Assembly: GCF_015207255.1 (NCBI RefSeq) | Contig: NZ_JADEXG010000008.1 | Location: 1 to 64,000, forward strand | Reading direction: 5' to 3' | DNA length: 64,000 bases | DNA from: Vasconcelosia minhoensis LEGE 07310 | GTDB lineage: Bacteria > Cyanobacteriota > Cyanobacteriia > Phormidesmidales > Phormidesmidaceae | Shown here: in pieces, positions 18,040 through 27,203 of the stretch | Layout: each line of letters begins with the position of its first letter | Position numbering within the stretch: position 1 is the stretch's first letter | Made by a program: the position numbers and the translations under genes | The notes under the pieces: generated by a model | Seen by the model: only the letters and a program-made list of their open reading frames with translations | Told to the model about the DNA's origin: nothing | Databases searched by the model: none

Positions 18040-18534
18040 ATGGTAACGGTGACTATCAGAGCTATTGAAGTGAATGATTGGGAAGGGCTAGCGGCGCTGC
18101 AGCAATTTCCCAAAGTCCGTCGAGGTACGTTACAGATGCCCTACCAGTCGCCAGCGGTCATCCGGCGGCGGCTAGAAAACCAGCCTGAGAATATCTATCA
18201 GCTCGCGGCTATAGAACCCGAGTCCGAGCAGCTAGTCGGAACTATCAGCCTTCATCAACAAACCCGCGGTCGTCAGCATGTAGGCTGTATCGGCATGGCC
18301 GTCCGAGACGATTTTCACGGTCAGGGAATTGGGTCTGAGCTCCTGAAGGAGGTTGTTGAAATCGCGGACGGCTGGCTGAATCTCAAGCGGCTAGAGCTGA
18401 CAGTATATGTCGATAACGCACCGGCAATACATCTGTATCAGAAGTTTGGCTTTTTAATCGAAGGAACGCTTAAAAAGTATGCCTTTCGGGAAGGTCGCTT
18501 CGTAGACGCCTTTACAATGGCAAGAATCATTTAG
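18040..18534 (+). CDS. GNAT family N-acetyltransferase
   Basis: A 164-residue GCN5-related acetyltransferase. The acetyl-CoA pyrophosphate loop is 'MAVRDDFHGQGIGSELLKEV', followed by the typical 'LTVYVDNAPAIHLYQKFGFL' and 'EGTLKKYAFREGRF'. The best match is to RimJ/RimL- or spermidine acetyltransferase-like enzymes acting on amino groups of small molecules or protein N-termini; the substrate cannot be read from sequence. It lies between thrS and thrB. Confidence 0.88.
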   Translation: MVTVTIRAIEVNDWEGLAALQQFPKVRRGTLQMPYQSPAVIRRRLENQPENIYQLAAIEPESEQLVGTISLHQQTRGRQHVGCIGMAVRDDFHGQGIGSELLKEVVEIADGWLNLKRLELTVYVDNAPAIHLYQKFGFLIEGTLKKYAFREGRFVDAFTMARII

Positions 18535-18558
18535 CTTGCTTCAACCAGGGGTTTTCTC

Positions 18559-19476
18559 GTGTCTCCATCCGCTACGGTTACGGTGCCTGCCACAACTGCC
18601 AATATCGGTCCCGGGTTTGACTGTCTGGGCGCGGCGCTGACGCTCTACAACCGGTTCGAGTTTGCGCCGATTGAGGCTTCAGGCTTCAAGATTTCAGTCA
18701 CCGGCCTGGAGGCAAATCGGGTCGCTACCGGGACGAAAAACCTAGCCTATCGAGCCTTTCTAGCCCTGTTTGAAAAAATTGGTCAATCCGCTCCGGCAAT
18801 CCATTTGAAGATTGAGCTGGGCGTACCGCTGGCGCGGGGGCTGGGCAGTTCGTCAACCGCGATTGTAGGCGGCTTAGTCGGGGCAAATCTGCTCGCCGGT
18901 TCGCCACTCGACCTCCAGGCGTTAGGCACCTTGGCCACTGAGCTGGAAGGCCATCCCGATAATGTCGTCCCGGCCCTGCTAGGCGGCTGCCGACTGGCGG
19001 TTGCCGATGCCGGACTGCCCTGGCAGACCTGCGAGCTGCCCTGGCACGAGTCGATTGTGCCGATTGTGGCGATTCCTCATTTTGAATTATCCACCGCGGC
19101 GGCGCGGCGGGTGCTGCCCCGGACCTATAGCCGGGCCGAGGCGATTTACAACATGGCGCATTTGGGGCTGCTGCTGCGCGGTTTAGCGACGGGGAATGGG
19201 GAATGGCTGCAAAGGGGGCTGCGCGATCGCATCCACCAGCCGTACCGAAAATCGCTGATTCCCGACTATGACGCCGTCCACACCGCCGCTCTGAAAGCGG
19301 GAGCCTGGGGCTTGGTGATTAGCGGCGCGGGGCCAACGCTGCTTGCCCTCACGGCGGCAGAGTTGGCTGACCAAGTTCAAACGGCGATGCTAGAAGCCTG
19401 GAGCCAGCAGTCCTTCAAGGTCACTACCCACCGGCTTAGCTTAGACAGTCGAGGGGCCGTCGGCCAAACGAGATAA
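18559..19476 (+). CDS. thrB: homoserine kinase
   Basis: A 305-residue GHMP kinase that phosphorylates homoserine on the way to threonine. Motif 1 is '[20 protein letters not shown]', the ATP loop is '[18 protein letters not shown]', and motif 3 is '[15 protein letters not shown]'. The start is GTG 18559 with an AGGGG sequence about 9 bases before it. Full length. Placement close to thrS puts threonine synthesis and use side by side, although regulation is not visible. Confidence 0.95.
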   Translation: MSPSATVTVPATTANIGPGFDCLGAALTLYNRFEFAPIEASGFKISVTGLEANRVATGTKNLAYRAFLALFEKIGQSAPAIHLKIELGVPLARGLGSSSTAIVGGLVGANLLAGSPLDLQALGTLATELEGHPDNVVPALLGGCRLAVADAGLPWQTCELPWHESIVPIVAIPHFELSTAAARRVLPRTYSRAEAIYNMAHLGLLLRGLATGNGEWLQRGLRDRIHQPYRKSLIPDYDAVHTAALKAGAWGLVISGAGPTLLALTAAELADQVQTAMLEAWSQQSFKVTTHRLSLDSRGAVGQTR

Positions 19477-19488
19477 AGCCGGTCTAAA

Positions 19489-20940
19489 TTAGCCGCCCGG
19501 GTCAGCGGACTGACGCCGCTCGGACAGCTTTAAGGCAATTTCTGCATAGACAGCCCGGGTAATCGGGTAAAAATAGGCCAGCACCAGACCACAGAGCAGC
19601 GCAACTAAAGGCACCGGTCCCATAAAAAAGCGGATCGCTAGCAGAGCCGATTCAGGCTGTTGAACGGTCTCTGCGGCAGCCTGCCCGGCAGACTCTTCAA
19701 TAAAACCTGAGGCTTCTAATCCCACCCCAACCAGATAGATGCCGACGGCCAGACCCAGCTTTTGCAGCAGCGTCATAAACGCATAGAAGACGCCTTCCCG
19801 GCGTTTGCCGGTGTTCAGCTCGTCTAGCTCAATCACATCCGGCAGGATAGACCAGGGCACCACGTAGGCCGCTGCCGCTACGCCAAAGCCCGCGATCGCG
19901 CAGAGCACATACATCCAGGTCGTCTGTCCCGGCTGGAGGCTAAACAGGGCAATCTGCACCAAAATCCAAACGCCAGAGCCGAGAAAATACAGCCCCTTTT
20001 TACCCATCCGCTGGCTCAGCCAGCTGCAGACAAACATCATCGGAATGGCGACACCCTGAACCAGCAGCGCCGCTAAAAACCAGTTGGATTCGCCCATCCA
20101 AAACTGAACGTAAAAGGGCAGAACCGCCGCCGTCATCTGCAGGGCCAGCCAGGAGAACAGGTAAATGCCAATGACAAAGAGAAAGGGGCGGTTGCTGAAG
20201 ACGATTTGCAGCTGCCTGGGAAAAGGCATATCTGGCGTCGCCAATGTATCACCCGTGAGCTTTTGAGCCTGGGCATGCTGCTGGGTATATTTGAAGGTGC
20301 CAAAAATGCACCAGTAAATGCAGACAATCGAAATCACTCCGCCAAGGGCACCCAGCACGGCAAATCTCCGGGCCGGGTCGGGGATCCACTGGCTGACAAC
20401 TAAGCCCAGAGCTAGGATAGAAACCGCACCCGCCAGCGAAAACGCCAGCCGAAAAGAGGTCAGCTCGGTGCGTTCGTCATAGTCCTGGGTCATTTCGGCG
20501 GTCATTGTCGTGTAGGGCAGGTTCGTTGTAGTGTAGAAAATTTGAAAGACAATCGAAATGATCACGTAGTACCAAAACTTGGCGGTCGAGCTCTCAAAGC
20601 CTGGCACAATCCAGGTGAGGTAAAAGGCAATACCGAAGGGAATGCCGGAGAGAAACATCCAGGGATAGCGACGACCCCAGCGGGTCTGGGTGCGATCGCT
20701 CAAAAATCCCACAATCGGATCGTTCACCGCGTCCCAGATTTTGCCAATCAGCAGTACTAGGGACGCCGCCGAAGGCGTCAGCCCAGCCACGCTAATTAGA
20801 AAGTATAGAAATGAAAAGGCCAGCAGGTTAGCCGTGAGCCCAGATCCAGCATCGCCAGCCCCGTAGGCCAGCTTGACCGGCAGGGTAAGCCGGGGAGACC
20901 GCGTAGCTGCGCCAGTCGAGTCGAATTCAGAGTTTGCCAT
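19489..20940 (-). CDS. GPH-family sugar:cation symporter (MelB-like, MFS)
   Basis: A 483-residue transporter with about twelve membrane helices. 'VNDPIVGFLSDRTQTRWGRR' between helices 2 and 3 is the signature of glycoside-pentoside-hexuronide:cation symporters (MelB, XynB, LacS). It should import a glycoside with H+ or Na+; the substrate is unknown. No adjacent glycosidase gene is present. The C-terminus converges on thrB. The start is ATG 20940. Confidence 0.9.
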   Translation of the reverse strand: MANSEFDSTGAATRSPRLTLPVKLAYGAGDAGSGLTANLLAFSFLYFLISVAGLTPSAASLVLLIGKIWDAVNDPIVGFLSDRTQTRWGRRYPWMFLSGIPFGIAFYLTWIVPGFESSTAKFWYYVIISIVFQIFYTTTNLPYTTMTAEMTQDYDERTELTSFRLAFSLAGAVSILALGLVVSQWIPDPARRFAVLGALGGVISIVCIYWCIFGTFKYTQQHAQAQKLTGDTLATPDMPFPRQLQIVFSNRPFLFVIGIYLFSWLALQMTAAVLPFYVQFWMGESNWFLAALLVQGVAIPMMFVCSWLSQRMGKKGLYFLGSGVWILVQIALFSLQPGQTTWMYVLCAIAGFGVAAAAYVVPWSILPDVIELDELNTGKRREGVFYAFMTLLQKLGLAVGIYLVGVGLEASGFIEESAGQAAAETVQQPESALLAIRFFMGPVPLVALLCGLVLAYFYPITRAVYAEIALKLSERRQSADPGG

Positions 20941-21035
20941 GGACAGAGGCGGTATAAATAATAGGTATAACTAACGGGAAGTGAACCCATTATTGCCCCA
21001 TTCGGGCTGTCCTTAGCGCTCTGGTAAAAACGGCT

Positions 21036-21566
21036 ATGTCAGATCTCCATGTTTCCTGGACGGACTACCATCACAAAATTGAGCAGCTGGCGCTGAAAAT
21101 CTATGATTCTGGCTGGGAGTTTAACCAGATTGTTTGCTTGGCAAAAGGCGGCCTGCGGATTGGCGATATTCTCTGTCGGCTGTCTGACCAACCGCTGGCC
21201 ATCCTCTCCACCTCGTCCTACGGCGGCGCGGGCAATCGGCTGCGTGGCTCCATCACCTTTTCCCACGACCTCAGCATGACTACAGCCAACCTGGGCAACC
21301 GTGTCCTGCTGGTCGATGACCTGGTCGATTCGGGCCAGAGCCTCAAGCGCAGCATCTCTTGGCTAGAGCACAAATATGGCTTCTACATCGACGAAATCCG
21401 CACGGCGGCCCTCTGGCGTAAGGAATGCTCTATCATCGAGCCGGACTACTATGTGGACTACCTGGCCGACAATCCCTGGATTCACCAGCCCTTCGAGAAG
21501 TATGAGGACATGACCCTGGCCGACCTGGCCAAGCAGCATCAGACAGAGGCCGTTTTGGAGCATTAG
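21036..21566 (+). CDS. phosphoribosyltransferase (xanthine-guanine type)
   Basis: A 176-residue type I phosphoribosyltransferase. The PRPP-binding loop is 'RVLLVDDLVDSGQSLK', and 'FNQIVCLAKGGLRIGDIL' is the preceding active-site loop. Such proteins transfer ribose 5-phosphate to a purine base (guanine, xanthine or hypoxanthine), or act as regulators; the hood that sets specificity ('DYLADNPWIHQPFE') looks most like Gpt/Hpt-type salvage enzymes. The end overlaps the convergent trhO stop by 4 bases. Confidence 0.88.
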   Translation: MSDLHVSWTDYHHKIEQLALKIYDSGWEFNQIVCLAKGGLRIGDILCRLSDQPLAILSTSSYGGAGNRLRGSITFSHDLSMTTANLGNRVLLVDDLVDSGQSLKRSISWLEHKYGFYIDEIRTAALWRKECSIIEPDYYVDYLADNPWIHQPFEKYEDMTLADLAKQHQTEAVLEH

Positions 21567-22387
21567 GGAGCATTAGAGCTGCGATCGCGACTTTGCTCAA
21601 CCGCAGCAGCACAGTGAGGACAAATCGGAGCAGATATGGGAACCGGCTGACCGCAGTCCCGACACAGCTGATAGGAGCCAGGCTCAAGCCGATGCCCAAC
21701 CGCTACGCGCTGGTCAAAGACAAAGCATTCTCCTTGCCAAAGACTATCTGACTCGGGCACTTCAGCTAAATAATTGAGAATGCCGCCCTGAAGCTGGTAG
21801 ACCGTGTCAAATCCCTGGCTGAGCAGATAGGCAGAGGCCTTTTCACAGCGGATGCCGCCGGTACAAAACATCGCGATCTGTTTGTGCTGAACCGGGTCAA
21901 GCTGCCGAGCATACTCTACAAAGTCCTGAAAGGAAGCGGTTTTTGGGTTCTGCGCGCCCTTAAAGCTGCCGACTGCTACCTCAAAATCATTGCGCGTATC
22001 AATCACCGTCACCGCTGGATCAGAAATCAGCTGATTCCACTGTTGGGGCGGAACTGCAGTTCCAGTCCGCTGGCTGGGGTCAACTGTCGGCTGCCCAAAG
22101 CTGACAATCTCTCGTCGCAGCTTTACCTTCATTTGCCCAAAGGGCGGTTCGCTGGCAAAGGATTCCCGGGTTTCGAGATCGGCCAGTCGCGGATCAAGAC
22201 GTAGCGTCTTCAGAACCTGGTCTATCGCAGCTCGGTGGCCCGCCAGGGTGGCATTGATGCCTTCTGGGGCGAGCAAAATGGTTCCCTTCAGTGCCTCGGC
22301 CTCGCACAGCGCCTGCAGCGGAGCCTGGAGCTGGCGATAGTCGTCAAGCGGCGTAAATTTATAAAAGGTTGTGACCAGAGTTGACAT
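21563..22387 (-). CDS. trhO: tRNA uridine(34) hydroxylase
   Basis: A 274-residue rhodanese-fold protein of the TrhO/YceA family, which hydroxylates U34 of certain tRNAs using prephenate-dependent or O2-dependent chemistry in E. coli and Bacillus. The N-terminal acylphosphatase-like domain precedes a rhodanese domain with active-site Cys in 'FCTGGIRCEKAS'. A C-terminal zinc-knuckle, 'CRDCG' and 'CPHC', is also present, as in many family members. It is third in a minus-strand run (membrane protein, deacetylase, trhO), 11 bases from the deacetylase stop. Confidence 0.93.
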   Translation of the reverse strand: MSTLVTTFYKFTPLDDYRQLQAPLQALCEAEALKGTILLAPEGINATLAGHRAAIDQVLKTLRLDPRLADLETRESFASEPPFGQMKVKLRREIVSFGQPTVDPSQRTGTAVPPQQWNQLISDPAVTVIDTRNDFEVAVGSFKGAQNPKTASFQDFVEYARQLDPVQHKQIAMFCTGGIRCEKASAYLLSQGFDTVYQLQGGILNYLAEVPESDSLWQGECFVFDQRVAVGHRLEPGSYQLCRDCGQPVPISAPICPHCAAAVEQSRDRSSNAP

Positions 22388-22398
22388 AAATAGGGCTG

Positions 22399-23319
22399 TT
22401 AGAGTCTGTACTGCTGATAGACCTGAGCCGCCGCCCGATGGAGCAGGCTGTGACGGACAATCAGCGAATTCAGATCGCTGCCGTAGCCGCCACCGATAAC
22501 ACAGGCCGCTGGGACACCCGCCGCTAAACAGGTGCTGAGGACATCGCGATCGCGATTAAACAGTCCCTCATCCGTCAGCGCCAGCTTACCCAGTCGGTCC
22601 TGCCGGTGGGGGTCTACCCCAGCATCGTAGAGCACTAGGTCGGGACGAACCTGACTGAGCAGGTCTGGCAGATGCTGATTTAAAATTTTAAGATAAACGT
22701 CGTCCTCGGTGCCAGCAGGCAGCGGCAGGTCAAGGTCACTCGCCTGCTTGCGACTGGGGAAATTCTCTGTGCAGTGCATCGAAAAGGTAAATACCGTTGG
22801 GTCGGCGCGAAAGATCCAGGCCGTGCCGTCCCCCTGATGGACGTCCAGATCGACAATCAGCACCGTTTTGACCAGTTCCTGCTGCTGCAAGACGCGGGCC
22901 GCGATCGCCAAGTCATTAAAAATGCAGAACCCGGCCCCGTAGTCGGGAAAGGCGTGGTGCGTGCCGCCGGCGGTATTGCAGGCCAGCCCGTGCTGTAGGG
23001 CCAGCTTGGCGGTGAGCAGGGTGCCACCAACGGCAGTGCAGGTGCGTCTGACCAGGCCAGGACTCCAGGGCAGGCCAATCCGCCGCTGCGATCGCGCATC
23101 TAGGGTGCCACTACAGTAGGCCTCCACATAGCCAGGCGTATGCACCAGCTCTAGCCAGGTCCGGGGCGGGGCGCCCGGCCGGTAAAATTGAGCCTCAGTC
23201 GCCAGTCCTGAGCGCAGCAGCCAGTCCCGCAGTAGGCCAAACTTGGCCATCGGAAAGCGGTGGCCCGCCGGTAGCGGCATCACATAGTCGGGATGGTAAA
23301 CCAGCGGTGGGGACAGCAA
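22399..23319 (-). CDS. histone deacetylase family protein
   Basis: A 306-residue arginase/deacetylase-fold enzyme. 'TAGGTHHAFPDYGAGFCIFN' holds the active-site His pair, 'VDLDVHQGDGTAWI' supplies Asp/His zinc ligands, and the second Asp is in 'LYDAGVDPH'. These class II-like bacterial enzymes remove acetyl groups from acetyl-lysine or from small amines; the substrate is not predictable. Start TTG 23319 gives 'LSPPLVYHPDYV', which matches the family N-terminus. The upstream membrane-protein gene stops 10 bases before it. Confidence 0.93.
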   Translation of the reverse strand: MLSPPLVYHPDYVMPLPAGHRFPMAKFGLLRDWLLRSGLATEAQFYRPGAPPRTWLELVHTPGYVEAYCSGTLDARSQRRIGLPWSPGLVRRTCTAVGGTLLTAKLALQHGLACNTAGGTHHAFPDYGAGFCIFNDLAIAARVLQQQELVKTVLIVDLDVHQGDGTAWIFRADPTVFTFSMHCTENFPSRKQASDLDLPLPAGTEDDVYLKILNQHLPDLLSQVRPDLVLYDAGVDPHRQDRLGKLALTDEGLFNRDRDVLSTCLAAGVPAACVIGGGYGSDLNSLIVRHSLLHRAAAQVYQQYRL

Positions 23320-23329
23320 GCAGTCGAGC

Positions 23330-24154
23330 TTAGAGAAAAGAAGAGAGCGATCGCTTTACCCGGACATCGAGCTGATGGGCTAGACTCCCCTCCGGCCAGT
23401 CCAGCTGATGAGATTCACTCGCGGGAACGACGCTAATCACCGGCTGCGGCCCTAAGTTTTTGGAAGCGTTTGCCTGGGTTCGACGCGGCGGCGGCTGAGC
23501 AGTGCCCCGAGCTCGGATTGATAGCGCCCCCCGCCGGCGTCTTTCTGCCCGCCGCCGCGCTCTTTGACCCGGCGATTTTCCCGGCTTTGAGCGCGCTATC
23601 GAGTCTGACTGGTGCGATAGCTGAATAACCCGCGACTGAGCGAGGGGCAAGGAGGGTGCGGGAACGGCGGCTGACGATGGACTTGTCGACCGCACCAAAA
23701 TGCGAGCTGAGCGCGATCTCCGGGTCCGCGGCGCAGTTCTCGCCAGCCGCCGCCATTGCGATAGCATCACGCAGCCCACGGCACAGGCCCCTACCATAGC
23801 GCTCAAAGACCAGACGGGAACGCCTGCCTGCCGCGATGAATCTGAGCCAGCGACAGGCGCTTCGGCCGTAGGTTGGCCCGAAGCGGTAAAGGGCGAAGCG
23901 GTCGGCCCAGCTCCGTCCACCGTTCGTCCCGACGCTATTCTTCCCGACTCTATGCCAGTAGTGAGCAGTGGCTTGGGCTTGACAATTCCCTCCAGCGCAA
24001 AAACGCCTACCAAAATCGAGACCAGCCAGAAACCCACAACTAAGAGCCAGGGTCGCACCAGCAAAAGCTGAAACCAAAATCGGGAGCCCCAAAGGCGATC
24101 GGCCGCCGTCGGCAAAGCGGGCTGCTCAGTCCCGGGCTTGTCTAGCTGAGTCAT
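23330..24154 (-). CDS. hypothetical basic protein with two membrane helices
   Basis: A 274-residue protein not recognised as a named family. One helix lies at about 28-55 ('LLLVRPWLLVVGFWLVSILV') and a weaker one near 118-136 ('WSLSAMVGACAVGCVMLSQW'). The cytoplasmic C-terminal half is very Arg-rich (e.g. 'RARRRAERRRRGAL'), followed by a short block ('ISVVPASESHQLDWPEGSLA') that looks conserved. The gene is first of three closely spaced minus-strand genes (deacetylase, trhO). A 219-codon open frame in another phase of the same strand is a shadow caused by high GC content. Confidence 0.75.
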   Translation of the reverse strand: MTQLDKPGTEQPALPTAADRLWGSRFWFQLLLVRPWLLVVGFWLVSILVGVFALEGIVKPKPLLTTGIESGRIASGRTVDGAGPTASPFTASGQPTAEAPVAGSDSSRQAGVPVWSLSAMVGACAVGCVMLSQWRRLARTAPRTRRSRSARILVRSTSPSSAAVPAPSLPLAQSRVIQLSHQSDSIARSKPGKSPGQRARRRAERRRRGALSIRARGTAQPPPRRTQANASKNLGPQPVISVVPASESHQLDWPEGSLAHQLDVRVKRSLSSFL

Positions 24155-24291
24155 GGTAGAGATATCCTTAAATAAATAAGCTCCACATCCACGATTTAAC
24201 GGAATTGTAGGCGTATATCGCTAAGAGCGCCAGACCCCACCGGGAGATCTCCACAGAATCTCTACAGACTTTTCATCCCTCTGCAGCGGTT

Positions 24292-25212
24292 CTAGCGCAG
24301 TTCCAGAGCGGGCAGGTACTGTCCAGGATTGCGAGCGACCCAGCCCTGGGCAGAATTCGTCCGGACCTCAAAGTATAGAAAAGACGGACCAGCGCGATCG
24401 CTTCCGCCTACTTTACCCACCGCGTTTCCCGATGTAACAGGCTGCCCAACGGTCAGCGAAATATCGTCCAGGTTTGCATACCGGGTTTGCAGCCCTTGGG
24501 CATGGTTAATCACGACCAGTCCGGCCTCATCCTGCCTGCTGGCAAAGGCAACGACGCCATCGCCGACGGCTCGCACCTCTGTGCCCGGCAATGCCGCAAA
24601 CGCGATGCCGTTGTTGAAAACCATTTCGTCACGGCTGGGGTGGGGCTGCCAGCCATAGCTGGTGAGGATAGTCGCCTCATCAGGTAGCGGATAGCCCGGT
24701 AGAATCTGATCATCGGCTGCGATCTCGACCGATTCGGCTGACTCGGGAGCTTGCCCCGGCAGCCAGTTGCGCCCTGGAATAAAAACCTGCTGGGGCACCT
24801 CGGCCTGACAGCCATTGACCTCGAACAAAATGTCGGCCCGGGTCCCATAGGCCTCAGCTACCGCTGACCAAGTTTGCCCCGGCGCTACGGTGACCTGAAT
24901 GCCGTTAAACGGTGGAAGCAGCAGTTCTGAGCCCACCGGCAGCGGTCCGCCGGGGCTGAGACGGGGGTTCATCCCCAAAACCGTCGTTGGCAGTAAGCTG
25001 TATTGGGAGGCAATACTGTCGAGGGTATCGCTGGCGGTAACCTGGTGCCGAACTAGCGCTGAGAGCACAGGATTCGAACAGAGCTGCTCTGGCTCGCCCG
25101 CCTGCTCTGGCTGGGCCAATGCCTGAGGTATCTCGAACGCTGCTGCCGCCAGGGCCAAGAGCAGCCATATCACCTGCCACCCCTGCACCCGCAGAAAGCA
25201 GTGATTAACCAT
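24292..25212 (-). CDS. LysM protein with degenerate M23/LytM domain
   Basis: A 306-residue exported cell-wall protein. A signal peptide (hydrophobic core 'VIWLLLALAAAAFEI') is followed by two LysM-like repeats at about 55-150 ('VTASDTLDSIASQYSL', 'VAPGQTWSAVAEAYGT') and a LytM/M23 domain from ~190. The zinc ligands of active M23 enzymes are missing: the HxxxD site is 'FNNGIAFA' (H to N, D to A), 'YAHL' is 'YANL', and 'HLHFE' is 'FLYFE'. It therefore cannot be a normal metallopeptidase and is more like the catalytically dead LytM regulators EnvC/NlpD, which switch on cell-wall amidases. Confidence 0.88.
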   Translation of the reverse strand: MVNHCFLRVQGWQVIWLLLALAAAAFEIPQALAQPEQAGEPEQLCSNPVLSALVRHQVTASDTLDSIASQYSLLPTTVLGMNPRLSPGGPLPVGSELLLPPFNGIQVTVAPGQTWSAVAEAYGTRADILFEVNGCQAEVPQQVFIPGRNWLPGQAPESAESVEIAADDQILPGYPLPDEATILTSYGWQPHPSRDEMVFNNGIAFAALPGTEVRAVGDGVVAFASRQDEAGLVVINHAQGLQTRYANLDDISLTVGQPVTSGNAVGKVGGSDRAGPSFLYFEVRTNSAQGWVARNPGQYLPALELR

Positions 25213-25439
25213 TGATTTAGATATAATGTAATCTTTGCATCTCTAAATTCTAGCCAATCGTTTAGCTTGCTTGGGTAATCTTCATTGAGGACAACCGGGC
25301 GATTGCAGTAGAATCTGAGATAACTCTGAGATAACTAAGAGACACTTGTCTCCTTCCTGTTCCGGGACTGCCTAAATAGGCCTTCAACGCCCCTGAACAG
25401 CTTATACGCTTGCCTGCCAGCACAAGGACGAAGATTGAC

Positions 25440-26666
25440 ATGGGGGTTTCTCCTAAACAGATAGGACTTTACGGCACCCTTTTGCTGTTAGGCATGGGAG
25501 CTGGGTGGGGTGGCCATACCTATTTCAAGACTGCGGCCAAAGAGACCCCTACCGCTCCAGAGCTGGCAGTCGTGCCAACCTCGCTCCAGTCGCCCACCGA
25601 GCAAGCCCAGCTTTCACCTGACTACGGCAATTCGTTCCAGCTAGACCCCAACTTTATTGCCACTGCGGTCGATCGAGTTGGGGCAGCCGTGGTCAGAATA
25701 GACGCTTCACGGTCGGTAAAAGGAATGCCCGAGGCCTTTGAGCATCCGCTGTTCAAACGTTTTTTTGGCGACGAGGTGCCGGAGCAGCCCGACCTGCCCG
25801 ACCGGGTCGAGCAGGGGACGGGTTCCGGCTTTATTCTCAGCGCCGATGGTCGTTTGATTACCAATGCTCACGTGGTCGAAGGTGCAGACGTGGTGATGGT
25901 GACGCTTAAGGATGGTCGCAGCTTTGAAGGCGAGGTGATTGGGGCCGACCCGATTACCGATGTCGCTGTGGTCAAAATCGCAGCAGGTGATCTGCCGGTT
26001 GCCCCCCTCGGCCGCACGGATGACCTGGCACCAGGGCAGTGGGCAATCGCGATTGGCAATCCGCTTGGGCTTGATAACACCGTCACTGCTGGCATCATTA
26101 GCGCTCTGGGTCGAACCAGTTCTCAGGTGGGCATTTCAGACAAGCGGGTACAGTTCATTCAAACTGACGCCGCGATTAATCCAGGTAACTCTGGCGGACC
26201 GCTGTTAAATGCTGAAGGCGATGTGATCGGCATGAATACGGCTATTCGGGCAAATGCCCAGGGACTGGGATTTGCGATTCCGATTGAAACCGCTAAGCGG
26301 ATTTCAGATCAGCTCTTTGAGACCGGCGAGGTGCAGCATCCCTACCTGGGCATCCAAATGGTCAATCTGACGCCTGAAATGCGCGAACGGATTAACCAGG
26401 ACGAAGAAATTGGGATTGCCATTGAGGCAGAAGAGGGCGTTGTCATTGTCCGGGTGATGGAAAACACGCCGGCTCAGGCTGCAGGGCTAAAGCGCGGCGA
26501 TATTATCGTTAAAGTCAATGAAATGCCAGTCGCCGATGCAGCCGATGTTCAGGCTCAGGTTGAGCGTGGGGGGCTTGAAAAATCTCTGACGGTTGAAATT
26601 AGCCGCAGCGGCCAGAACCAGGTCTTTAAGATTAAGCCGACCGCCCTGCCAGCAGAACTGCCTTAG
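25440..26666 (+). CDS. Deg/HtrA family serine protease with PDZ domain
   Basis: A 408-residue trypsin-like protease with a membrane-anchor/signal helix near residues 8-27, a protease domain with a complete catalytic triad (His in 'TNAHVVEGAD', Asp in 'DPITDVAVVKIA', Ser in 'NPGNSGGPLLN') and one PDZ domain (~310-400, 'VVIVRVMENTPAQAAGLKRG'). It matches the cyanobacterial HtrA/HhoA/HhoB group, which degrade damaged proteins in the periplasm or thylakoid lumen. ATG 25440 is preferred to an in-frame TTG at 25410. It is divergent from the LytM gene. Confidence 0.93.
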   Translation: MGVSPKQIGLYGTLLLLGMGAGWGGHTYFKTAAKETPTAPELAVVPTSLQSPTEQAQLSPDYGNSFQLDPNFIATAVDRVGAAVVRIDASRSVKGMPEAFEHPLFKRFFGDEVPEQPDLPDRVEQGTGSGFILSADGRLITNAHVVEGADVVMVTLKDGRSFEGEVIGADPITDVAVVKIAAGDLPVAPLGRTDDLAPGQWAIAIGNPLGLDNTVTAGIISALGRTSSQVGISDKRVQFIQTDAAINPGNSGGPLLNAEGDVIGMNTAIRANAQGLGFAIPIETAKRISDQLFETGEVQHPYLGIQMVNLTPEMRERINQDEEIGIAIEAEEGVVIVRVMENTPAQAAGLKRGDIIVKVNEMPVADAADVQAQVERGGLEKSLTVEISRSGQNQVFKIKPTALPAELP

Positions 26667-26698
26667 AGATAGGCAGGCAAGGAGATAGGCAGGCAAGG
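26667..26698. repeat. 16-bp tandem duplication at the protease stop
   Basis: Two exact copies of agataggcaggcaagg lie head to tail immediately after the stop codon of the Deg-type protease gene. Confidence 0.85.
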
Positions 26699-26747
26699 CA
26701 AAATCGGATTTGGGTGGGCTGCCCTAAAGCGAATGGAATCTATGCTG

Positions 26748-27107
26748 CTAGCCATTGGCTTCACCGTCGTCCAGGTCGAGTGAATCAGTCCCAGATAGGT
26801 TCACTTCTAACTCCATCCGCTGCTCCATCTGACGCAAAAAGTATCCTGTCATCATGGCCGAAGCTAGCAGCCCTGCCAGATTTTCTCGGTCCGTCGTCAC
26901 CTGTACGTTGAAGCCTTCAGCGGGCAAGACCCCAACCAGGCCTTGAACATTTTGCGAGATAATTTGTTTGATTTCTCCGCTCGCAGCCTGGGCAACTCGC
27001 GTGAGCACCTCGGGGGGCTGATGCTGTAAGTACTTTAAGAGCTGATTGGCTTGGACAGTCTCTGCATTCAAGCTCATAAAGTCTGCATTTTCAGGATTGA
27101 AAGCCAT
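26748..27107 (-). CDS. DUF760 family protein
   Basis: A 119-residue soluble protein. 'NQLLKYLQHQPPEVLTRVAQ' and 'NVQGLVGVLPAEGFNVQVTT' are typical of DUF760, a family shared by cyanobacteria and plastids. The C-terminus is acidic. The function is unknown. It is a lone gene between the Deg protease (convergent) and a membrane protein on the same strand. Confidence 0.85.
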   Translation of the reverse strand: MAFNPENADFMSLNAETVQANQLLKYLQHQPPEVLTRVAQAASGEIKQIISQNVQGLVGVLPAEGFNVQVTTDRENLAGLLASAMMTGYFLRQMEQRMELEVNLSGTDSLDLDDGEANG

Positions 27108-27203
27108 AAAAAATTCGGATTATCCAACCTCACCTTACCTCAATTCATCACAGCCTGCCAAACCTGCATCAGCAGTGAGGTTAAATTCGCGCCTGCTACA
27201 GAG

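Noticed and set aside
23433-24092. 219-codon open frame on the minus strand overlapping the basic membrane protein gene
   Set aside because: Same-strand, different phase; no family features; explained by GC-rich codon use of the real gene.
24292-25212. Active M23 metallopeptidase
   Set aside because: All zinc ligands are replaced, so called a degenerate LytM protein instead.
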